From: Gammaproteobacteria bacterium
GTDB lineage: Bacteria; Pseudomonadota; Gammaproteobacteria; Steroidobacterales; Steroidobacteraceae
DNA length: 7,452 bases
Direction of reading: 5' to 3'
Assembly: GCA_030040235.1 (NCBI GenBank)
Contig: JASHUC010000099.1
Coordinates: forward strand, 1-7,452
Under the pieces are notes generated by a model, which saw nothing but the letters and a program-made list of their open reading frames with translations, searched no databases and was not told where the DNA came from. Position numbers and translations under genes: made by a program. Shown piece after piece: positions 1-5,293 of the stretch. Each line of letters begins with the position of its first letter. Positions within the stretch are counted from its first letter, which is position 1.

Positions 1-695
1 TCCCCCGCACCCCCGCCGACCACGACCTGCGGCAGGCCCAGCTGCTCTGCCGCACGAGGGGTGAGCTTGCCCGAGGGCCGCGTGCCTTCCACGAGCCGCG
101 GCATGTGCCGGCGCGAAAGATCGGTCGCCGCGAGCATCGCATCCGACCAGTCGCGAGCGCCCACGTCGAGCCAGCCGGTGCCCGCCGCATCGGACATGTC
201 GCTCACCCTATCCCCCGTCATTCTGAGGCGCACGTAGTCCTTCGGCAGCAGCACGCAGGCTGTGGCACGGAAGAGGTCCGGCTCGTGGCGTGCGACCCAC
301 AAGAGCTTCGGTGCCGTGAACCCCGGCATCATGATGTTGCCCGTGATCGCACGCGAGCGCGGCTCACGTCGCTCGAGGTCGAGGCACTGAAGCGCCGAGC
401 GGCCGTCGTTCCAGAGGATCGCCGGACGTAGCGGCCTATCGGCCTCATCCAGCAGTGTCGCGCCGTGCATCTGCCCGCTCAGGGCCGCACCCCGCACGGC
501 CGCGCGCACGCCGCTCGGCAGCTCCCCGACGGCGCGCAGCGTCGCCTGCCACCACGCCTCGGGGTCCTGCTCGGAGTATTCCGGCTGCGGGCGGCTAACC
601 TCGAGCGGTGTGGAGGACTGGGCGACGACTGCCCCGCCCTCCTCCGTCACGACGGCTTTCACGCTCGATGTGCCGATGTCGATTCCCAGATACAT
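1..695 (-). CDS. xylB: Xylulokinase XylB, FGGY carbohydrate kinase (C-terminal part beyond window)
   Basis: Cytoplasmic ATP-dependent kinase converting D-xylulose to D-xylulose 5-phosphate, which feeds the pentose phosphate pathway. The reverse-strand frame stays open from the ATG at 695 to the window edge, giving 231 codons plus two bases. The protein opens MYLGIDIGTSSVK, the FGGY phosphate-binding start with catalytic Asp6. It continues with SEQDPEAWWQAT, SGQMHGATLLD (the Met-His that contacts xylulose), RPAILWNDGR, ITGNIMMPGFTAPKLLW, LLPKDY and SDMSDAAGTGWLDV, each closely matching E. coli XylB as I remember it. The last visible residues are VVGGGAG followed by GA-, where the second catalytic Asp (Asp233 in E. 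coli) is expected, so the cut falls inside the active site. About half of a usual 480-500 residue protein is visible. It lies 57 nt after xylE on the same strand, with only a weak GGGCGGG-like ribosome site and no terminator seen between them. The family call is very secure. Confidence 0.96.
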   Translation of the reverse strand, partial: MYLGIDIGTSSVKAVVTEEGGAVVAQSSTPLEVSRPQPEYSEQDPEAWWQATLRAVGELPSGVRAAVRGAALSGQMHGATLLDEADRPLRPAILWNDGRSALQCLDLERREPRSRAITGNIMMPGFTAPKLLWVARHEPDLFRATACVLLPKDYVRLRMTGDRVSDMSDAAGTGWLDVGARDWSDAMLAATDLSRRHMPRLVEGTRPSGKLTPRAAEQLGLPQVVVGGGAG

Positions 696-752
696 CAATG
701 CCCGCCCGCGAAGCAGCAGCGCTCGTGAGCAACGCGCAAGCCGATTCGACAG

Positions 753-2222
753 TCAGCTCGCCGCGGACTGCTTGGCGATGCCTGTCGCACCGGCTTCTCC
801 GCGCGTCCACAGGCTTTGAATCTCCTCGAGCGTCCGGCGGCGCGTCTCGGGCACATAGAAGTAAACGAAGAGCGCGGCGAGGAAGCTCATGCCACCATAG
901 ATCCAGTACGGAAAGGCATGATTGAACAGTGCGTTCAGGGCCGAGTTGCCGATGAGGATCTTGAACGACCAGGACACGAACAGGTTGGCGATCCATTGGG
1001 CCGCGACGGCGATCGGCATGGCCCGGTTCTTGATCGCGTTGGGGAACATCTCCGCCAGCAGGACCCAAGTGACGGGCCCCCAGGAGAGCGCGAATCCGGC
1101 GATGTAGGCCATCGCCGCGATGAGCGGACCCGTGCCCTCGGCGTTCGCCCGGAACTGAAAGCCGAGCGTTACCATGGAGACGCCCATCACCGCTCCGCCC
1201 GCAATCAACAGCGGTTTGCGGCCTAGGCGGTCCACCGTGACGATGGCGACGAGCGTGAAAACGACATTCGTCGCACCGACGATGACCGTCTGCAGCATCG
1301 CCGAGTCGGTCGAGGCGCCAAGGTTCTTGAACATGAGCGGCGCGTAGTACAGCACCGCATTGATGCCGACGAATTGCTGGAAGACCGAGAGCATCACGCC
1401 GGCGACGATGACCAGAGCGCCGAAGGCGAACAGGCTGGTCGTGCTCGACTGCGCGGACGCGCCGAGGGAGTTGCGGATGTCGGCGAGAACCCTGTGCGCC
1501 TCCGCCTCCCCGGCGAGGCGCGTGAGGACGCTGCGGGCGCGCTCGTCGCGGCCCTTCATCACGAACCACCGCGGCGTGTCCGGAACCCCGATCAGCAACA
1601 AGAGAAACAGCACGGCAGGAACGGCCTCCGAGAGCAGCATCAGCCGCCATCCGGTCGTATGAACCCAGGTCTCGTTGCCTTGCAACGCGATGGCCCAGTT
1701 GACGAAGTAGACGATCAGCATCCCGAGCACGATCGAGAGCTGATTGAACGAGACCAGCCGGCCGCGAATCCGGCTCGGCGCGATTTCCGCGATATAAAGA
1801 GGCGAGAGCATCGAGGCGATTCCCACGCCCACGCCGCAGAGAATACGGTAGAGGATGAAAGGTGTGAGCGCTCGCGCCCCCATGCCGCCGATCGGGCCCA
1901 GCCCGAGCTCCGGGTACGCCGAGCCGATCGCAGAGAGCAGGAAGAGCGCGGCCGCGACGAGCATTCCTCCCTTGCGACCGAGGCCGTTCGAGATCCATCC
2001 TGCGAGACTCGAGCCGATGACGCACCCGAAGAGCGCGCTCGAGATGGTCCAGCCCGAGAGGCTCCCGCGCGCGGTTTCCGACAGATGCAGCGGGTCGATG
2101 AAGTTCGCATCGATCGAGCTGACCGCCCCGGAGATCACCGCGGTGTCGTAGCCGAAGAGCAGGCCTCCGAGCGTCGCAACGAAGGTCAGTGCGGTCACCA
2201 AAGATGCGCTCTCGGTCCTCAT
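753..2222 (-). CDS. xylE: D-xylose:proton symporter XylE (MFS sugar porter)
   Basis: A 489-residue inner-membrane sugar porter of the major facilitator superfamily with about 12 membrane segments, close to the 491 residues of E. coli XylE. Sugar-porter signatures seen are LLFGYDTAVISG (Asp26, the proton-coupling Asp27 of XylE), GRK at 82-84, SPLYIAE, PDTPRW at 214-219, FQQFVGIN, DRLGRKP at 331-337 and PETRRRTLEE near the C terminus. The residues that bind xylose in XylE are present with constant offsets: Gln161, Gln282, Gln283, Asn288, Trp386 and Trp410 (E. coli Q168, Q288, Q289, N294, W392, W416). This argues for xylose rather than a general hexose carrier. The ATG at 2222 overlaps the permease stop by four bases (ATGA) and follows a GAGAGGGAG ribosome site. 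It also puts the first membrane segment at the same distance from Met as in XylE. The frame is open far upstream, but that extension is not protein-like. The stop is at 753-755, 57 nt before xylB. Confidence 0.95.
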   Translation of the reverse strand: MRTESASLVTALTFVATLGGLLFGYDTAVISGAVSSIDANFIDPLHLSETARGSLSGWTISSALFGCVIGSSLAGWISNGLGRKGGMLVAAALFLLSAIGSAYPELGLGPIGGMGARALTPFILYRILCGVGVGIASMLSPLYIAEIAPSRIRGRLVSFNQLSIVLGMLIVYFVNWAIALQGNETWVHTTGWRLMLLSEAVPAVLFLLLLIGVPDTPRWFVMKGRDERARSVLTRLAGEAEAHRVLADIRNSLGASAQSSTTSLFAFGALVIVAGVMLSVFQQFVGINAVLYYAPLMFKNLGASTDSAMLQTVIVGATNVVFTLVAIVTVDRLGRKPLLIAGGAVMGVSMVTLGFQFRANAEGTGPLIAAMAYIAGFALSWGPVTWVLLAEMFPNAIKNRAMPIAVAAQWIANLFVSWSFKILIGNSALNALFNHAFPYWIYGGMSFLAALFVYFYVPETRRRTLEEIQSLWTRGEAGATGIAKQSAAS

Positions 2223-3652
2223 GCTCCCTCTCGTAGCGAATCGAAGTGTCTGCTTCTGCCAGCCCATCCGCGATAGCAGGGCAGGCCAGCGAGTATCACC
2301 AGCAAGCCTACCGTTGAGCGGATGGGTTGTTCCAGCCACAAGTGCATCGTCAGGGCGAGCGCAGCCACCAGGAAGAGCAGAGGTGTAAAGGGGTAGCCCC
2401 ACGCGCGATAGGGTCGCGGAAGGTCGGGCTCCCTCAACCGCAGGCGAATGAGTGCGAGGACTCCGAGGGCGAAAAAGATCCAGAGAGAGAAGATGTAGAG
2501 AGAATAGAGCTGTTCGAACGTTCCCGTGAGCGCAACGAGTGCGCCGAGCGAACCGAAGATGAGCAAAGCGCCTTCGGGACTTCGGTAGCGCGGCTGGAGG
2601 CGGGCGGCAACCCTGAAGAACAGTCCCGCTCGAGCCATGGCATAGGGCACGCGCGACTCGCTCATGATCACGACATGGAGGGTCGCGAGTGCCGAGAGCC
2701 CCATCGCCACGGTCAGCCAAGCGGCGCCGCTGCGACCGAAGAGCGACTGGACGACATCCGAGGCGACGTGTTCCGAGCTTGCGATTCGAGCGAAGGGCAA
2801 AGCGTGAAAGTACACGGCATTCACCAGCACGTAGAGCGTGCCCACGATCGATATGCCGCAGAGGAGCGCCACGGGAATATTCTTGGCAGGATCGCGAATC
2901 TCCCCGCCGAGACAGCCCAGGTCCTGGAACCCGTTGTAGGCCCACATGACCGGCACCATGGCCGAGAGCACCGCTCCAATGGCGGTGGAATGCGGGACGA
3001 TGGCCGTGGGACCCGGCGCTCCCGCGGGCGCCCCGGCCACGAACGCCCCGGCGACGATGATCACCAGGATCGCTGCGACTTTGAGTGAGCCGAGAAAGAC
3101 CTGGACGCCTCCGCCGACTCGCACGCTCAGATAATTGAGCGCGGTCACGCTCAACACGACCAGCGCGGCAAGCGGCTGCAGCGTACTGATGTTGAGAGTG
3201 ACGTGTCCGAGATGCCATGTCATGAAGGGCTTATCCAGCTGCGGAAGCAGATAACTCGCAAACCGCACGAAGCCCGCGGCGATGGTCGCCATTCCGACGG
3301 GTGCCGCGAGAACGGAGTCCATCCACCCATAGAGGAAGCCCCAAACCGGACCAAGACCGCGGGTCAAATACACATACAGGCCGCCGGCTGCCGGAAGCGC
3401 TGCGCCGAGCTCAGCGAAACAAATCGTGCCGCAGAGCGCAATGACGCCGCCGAGCACCCAGGTCGCGAGGACCAGGTTGGCAGAACCGGCCGTACGGGCC
3501 ATAGGGCCGGCCACGAGAAACACACCGGTACCCACGATCGTGCTCACGACCACAGCCGTCGCCTGCCACGGGCCGAGGCCACGAATGAGATCCGAGGGCG
3601 GCTCCGCAGGGGATCGCGCGGCTGCTCGAGGCGACATGCCAGTCGTAACCAT
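2219..3652 (-). CDS. APC-superfamily amino-acid permease
   Basis: A 477-residue inner-membrane transporter of the amino acid-polyamine-organocation superfamily with the LeuT fold and about 12 hydrophobic segments. The first segment has the unwound-helix motif STIVGTGVF (37-45). E81 with PAAGGLYVY follows, and TM6 carries WAYNGFQD (237-244) followed by GGEIRDPAKNIP, a standard APC loop. Lys191 in TM5 (LGSLKVAAIL) corresponds to the Lys that replaces the second sodium ion in proton-coupled ApcT, so proton coupling or exchange is likely. The substrate cannot be read, although the overall look is that of the SteT/LAT-like neutral amino-acid exchangers. The start chosen is the ATG at 3652, 23 nt after the GNAT stop and behind a GGCGGCGGA stretch. 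The ATG at 3637 (MSPRAAARS) is an alternative, and the longer frame to 3778 would run through the GNAT gene. Its stop overlaps the xylE start, so translation of the two is probably coupled. Confidence 0.9.
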   Translation of the reverse strand: MVTTGMSPRAAARSPAEPPSDLIRGLGPWQATAVVVSTIVGTGVFLVAGPMARTAGSANLVLATWVLGGVIALCGTICFAELGAALPAAGGLYVYLTRGLGPVWGFLYGWMDSVLAAPVGMATIAAGFVRFASYLLPQLDKPFMTWHLGHVTLNISTLQPLAALVVLSVTALNYLSVRVGGGVQVFLGSLKVAAILVIIVAGAFVAGAPAGAPGPTAIVPHSTAIGAVLSAMVPVMWAYNGFQDLGCLGGEIRDPAKNIPVALLCGISIVGTLYVLVNAVYFHALPFARIASSEHVASDVVQSLFGRSGAAWLTVAMGLSALATLHVVIMSESRVPYAMARAGLFFRVAARLQPRYRSPEGALLIFGSLGALVALTGTFEQLYSLYIFSLWIFFALGVLALIRLRLREPDLPRPYRAWGYPFTPLLFLVAALALTMHLWLEQPIRSTVGLLVILAGLPCYRGWAGRSRHFDSLREGA

Positions 3653-3675
3653 CCGGGGGCCGGTCCGCCGCCAAC

Positions 3676-4533
3676 TCAATAGATGACCGACGGCAACCAA
3701 GCACCCTCTGGCTGGTTGTAGAGACCGATCGCCATGAGCGTCATCGTCTGGGCGATCCGCAGTCCCTCGCCGAGGCACCAGCGCAGCAGCGCCGCATTGC
3801 GCGTCGGGACGAGAAATCCGGGACCGCCGAACGATTCCGCGGAACCGATCAAGGCCGCGAGATCCTCGTTGGTGTCTGCGACCGCATGACCACCGAATCC
3901 GATAGAGGTCGCGTAACCCGTCACTCGCCGAGCCCGCTCCACCACCCGCGCCGTGCCCTGCGCGATGGCGTCCGCGAGCTCACCGCCCCGGTCGTGCCCA
4001 TGAACGCGAACCGCGAGCTCATTGCACGCGCGCAGGTCGGCCGCCACCGCCGTTCGCACCGAATATCCGGGCACCACTCTACCGATCGCGCGGCCCTGGA
4101 CGCAGGCGAGCTGCTCGCGCGGCTGGAATCCGAGTTTCAGATAAAGGGCGAGCGAGCGGTTGTGATAACCCGCCTGAACGAGGCGGATTCCGGCAAAGCC
4201 GCGCTCCTCCGAGCGGCGCATTACCGCCTGCATGAGCGCGCGGCCGGCGCCGTCATTCTGGACAGCAGGATCGACCGTGATGGGCCCCACGCCGCTGACG
4301 GGGTTTCGCTCGTCGAGGAAGTTGCTGCCGATGATTTTGCGGTCCAGTTCAGCGACGACGCCGTAGATGCCGTCGTGCTGGAGAAACCCGGCCAGCATGC
4401 CGGAGGTCACCTCGGGGCTCGGAAAATCCGGCGCGAAGTTGTGTGCCTCCGCGATCGCCTTGAAAGCCCGGTAGCAGATCTCACCGAGTGCCGGAGCATC
4501 CCCGAGCTGTGCTTGTCGCAGGTGGAATGACAT
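3676..4533 (-). CDS. Two-domain GNAT family N-acetyltransferase
   Basis: A 285-residue cytoplasmic protein. Residues 1-150 form a GNAT acetyltransferase. The acetyl-CoA pyrophosphate loop is Q92-N-D-G-A-G-R at the head of helix 3 (motif A), and N125-RSLALYLKLGF is motif B. Residues 155-285 form a second, more divergent GNAT-like half that opens with GYSVRTAVAADLRACNEL and ends IGLYNQPEGAWLPSVIY. This tail resembles the C-terminal domain of YitH-type proteins (Acetyltransf_18), which often lack a canonical CoA loop. The acceptor substrate is unknown. The ATG at 4533 is preceded by a strong GGGAGG Shine-Dalgarno (4541-4546) eight bases upstream. It is the first gene of the leftward run, divergent from the response regulator at 4717. 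The company of an amino-acid permease and xylose genes gives no firm hint of its substrate. The family is secure and the second-domain identity moderately so. Confidence 0.88.
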   Translation of the reverse strand: MSFHLRQAQLGDAPALGEICYRAFKAIAEAHNFAPDFPSPEVTSGMLAGFLQHDGIYGVVAELDRKIIGSNFLDERNPVSGVGPITVDPAVQNDGAGRALMQAVMRRSEERGFAGIRLVQAGYHNRSLALYLKLGFQPREQLACVQGRAIGRVVPGYSVRTAVAADLRACNELAVRVHGHDRGGELADAIAQGTARVVERARRVTGYATSIGFGGHAVADTNEDLAALIGSAESFGGPGFLVPTRNAALLRWCLGEGLRIAQTMTLMAIGLYNQPEGAWLPSVIY

Positions 4534-4546
4534 CGCGTGACCTCCC

Positions 4547-4580
4547 GAGTCGACCCATGGTACTCCAGGCGACTCGACTC
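4547..4580. repeat. Perfect 7-bp inverted repeat in the GNAT leader
   Basis: GAGTCGA at 4547-4553 is the exact reverse complement of TCGACTC at 4574-4580, with 20 bases between. The left arm directly touches the Shine-Dalgarno (minus-strand GGGAGG, 4541-4546) of the leftward GNAT gene. It could be a split operator with half-site centres 27 bp apart, or a weak RNA hairpin next to the ribosome site. A second partial copy (CGACTC, 4570-4575) overlaps the right arm. The repeat is certain and its function is inference. Confidence 0.5.
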
Positions 4581-4623
4581 AAAGCACATTATGGTAATCG
4601 GTGAGGCGACCCGAGCCGCCGGA

Positions 4624-4639
4624 CGGCATAGCTCTTGCA
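4624..4639 (+). promoter_or_regulatory. Candidate sigma-54 (-24/-12) promoter for the response regulator
   Basis: CGGCAT-AGCTC-TTGCA has the diagnostic GG-N10-GC spacing (GG at 4625-4626, GC at 4637-4638), a perfect TTGCA -12 block and four of six matches to the TGGCAC -24 block. Transcription would begin near 4650, leaving a leader of about 65 nt before the ATG at 4717. No upstream activator site was recognised. In GC-rich DNA such matches arise by chance, so this is only a candidate. Confidence 0.25.
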
Positions 4640-4716
4640 GCAGGGGGCGCGTGCGATGGCGCTGAGCCTCAGGGCGATGCCCGGAGGCAAGATTTGCCAG
4701 CAGGAGCTGCCGACCA

Positions 4717-5136
4717 ATGAACGTCGAGACGAACTCCGCTCACCCCGCATCCGGTCGCCGCCCGCTCGCCATGATCCTGGTCGTCGATGACGAACCCGAC
4801 ACGCTCGCCACCCTGCACGTGGTGCTGAGCATGCTCGGCTTCGAGGTCGTGACGGCTCGAAGTGGACGAGAGGCGCTGGAATGTGTCGAGAACCGGCTCC
4901 CCGAGCTCATCATCACGGACTCTACGATGCCGTCGATGAGCGGCCTCGAGCTCTGCCGAGTGCTGCGGGCGTCCCAGAGAACCCGCCGCATTCCCATCGT
5001 TCTGCATACCGCCGCGGACTTGCCCGACGATGTCCCACGCCTCTACGACCGGATCATCACCAAGCCCGCAGACATCGATGCGCTCTCGAAGGTCATCCGG
5101 GAACTGCTACCGCCCCCCCTGTCCGGCGCGCGCTGA
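4717..5136 (+). CDS. Single-domain response regulator (stand-alone REC)
   Basis: A 139-residue cytoplasmic receiver domain with no output domain. A polar N-terminal tail of about 18 residues precedes MILVVDDEPDT, which holds the magnesium-binding acidic cluster D24-D25-E26. The phospho-acceptor is D68 in IITDSTMPSMSGLEL, the conserved switch Thr is T98 (VLHTAA) and the conserved Lys-Pro is K116-P117 (ITKPAD). All catalytic positions are therefore present, although the T98-K116 interval is about four residues shorter than in CheY. It probably works as a phosphate shuttle or as a partner binding another protein; no histidine kinase lies in the window. The ATG at 4717 follows AGGAG (4702-4706) by ten bases; the internal ATG at 4771 lacks a ribosome site and is less likely. 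The next gene, 157 bp downstream on the same strand, is a REC-REC-GGDEF protein, an order reminiscent of divK-pleD. Confidence 0.93.
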   Translation: MNVETNSAHPASGRRPLAMILVVDDEPDTLATLHVVLSMLGFEVVTARSGREALECVENRLPELIITDSTMPSMSGLELCRVLRASQRTRRIPIVLHTAADLPDDVPRLYDRIITKPADIDALSKVIRELLPPPLSGAR

Positions 5137-5293
5137 CCTCGTGGTGGAGGCTCGAGGACTGCCGCCGGGCCGATCCGCGGAAACAAATTACATCGATGAG
5201 AGTTGCAAGCGTATGGATTACCCGAGGTGTCGCTATACGCCGACGGTGGCTGACCCGATAATCGCGCCGACGCCGCGAGCGCTGAGGTCATAG
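5137..5293 (+). other. Gap between response regulator and diguanylate cyclase genes
   Basis: These 157 bp hold no convincing gene. An A/T-richer patch at 5180-5220 (AAACAAATTACATCGATGAG, then TATGGATTA) is the likeliest place for a promoter, but no good -35/-10 pair could be matched. CCTCG and CGAGG arms just after the regulator stop could pair, but no T-run follows, so it is not called a terminator. The ribosome site of the next gene is GAGGT at 5284-5288. Confidence 0.4.

Larger units (their letters stand above)
4534..4716. other. Divergent intergenic region between leftward and rightward gene runs
   Basis: These 183 bp separate the GNAT start (leftward) from the response-regulator start (rightward), so promoters in both directions are expected. 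For the leftward run there is a CATAAT -10-like hexamer on the minus strand at 4588-4593, about 55 nt before the GNAT ATG, but no recognisable -35 at 16-18 bp. Rightward, the best element is the sigma-54-like site at 4624-4639. An ATG at 4656 opens a 45-codon frame that overlaps the regulator gene in another frame and looks fortuitous. I see no terminator. Confidence 0.6.

Noticed and set aside
595..2025. 476-codon minus-strand open frame overlapping xylE in another frame
   Set aside because: Arg/His/Ala-rich translation with no membrane segments or motifs; it overlaps both xylE and the start of xylB.
1374..2276. 300-codon plus-strand open frame opposite xylE
   Set aside because: Charge-rich, low-hydrophobicity translation of the antisense frame typical of GC-rich DNA. 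The opposite strand encodes an unmistakable XylE.
2327..3088. 253-codon plus-strand open frame opposite the APC permease
   Set aside because: Glu/Arg/His-rich antisense shadow with no recognisable domain; the permease on the minus strand explains the region.
2223..3218. Upstream in-frame extension of xylE
   Set aside because: The open frame continues only because stops are rare at this GC. The added residues are low-quality sequence overlapping the permease, and the start at 2222 matches XylE length.
3653..3778. Upstream in-frame extension of the APC permease
   Set aside because: It would overlap the conserved C-terminal end of the GNAT, and the extra residues are not permease-like.
3886..4530. 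214-codon plus-strand open frame opposite the two-domain GNAT
   Set aside because: Antisense shadow; the minus strand has GNAT motifs and a strong ribosome site.
4656..4793. Short plus-strand frame starting at ATG 4656 ahead of the response regulator
   Set aside because: Only 45 codons, overlapping the regulator in another frame, with no recognisable features.
5140..5165. CCTCG...CGAGG possible hairpin after the response regulator
   Set aside because: Short stem, large loop and no T-run, so not supportable as a terminator.
5188..5217. TTACAT / TATGGA as a sigma-70 promoter for the cyclase gene
   Set aside because: The -35 hexamer matches the consensus at only two positions; too weak to call.
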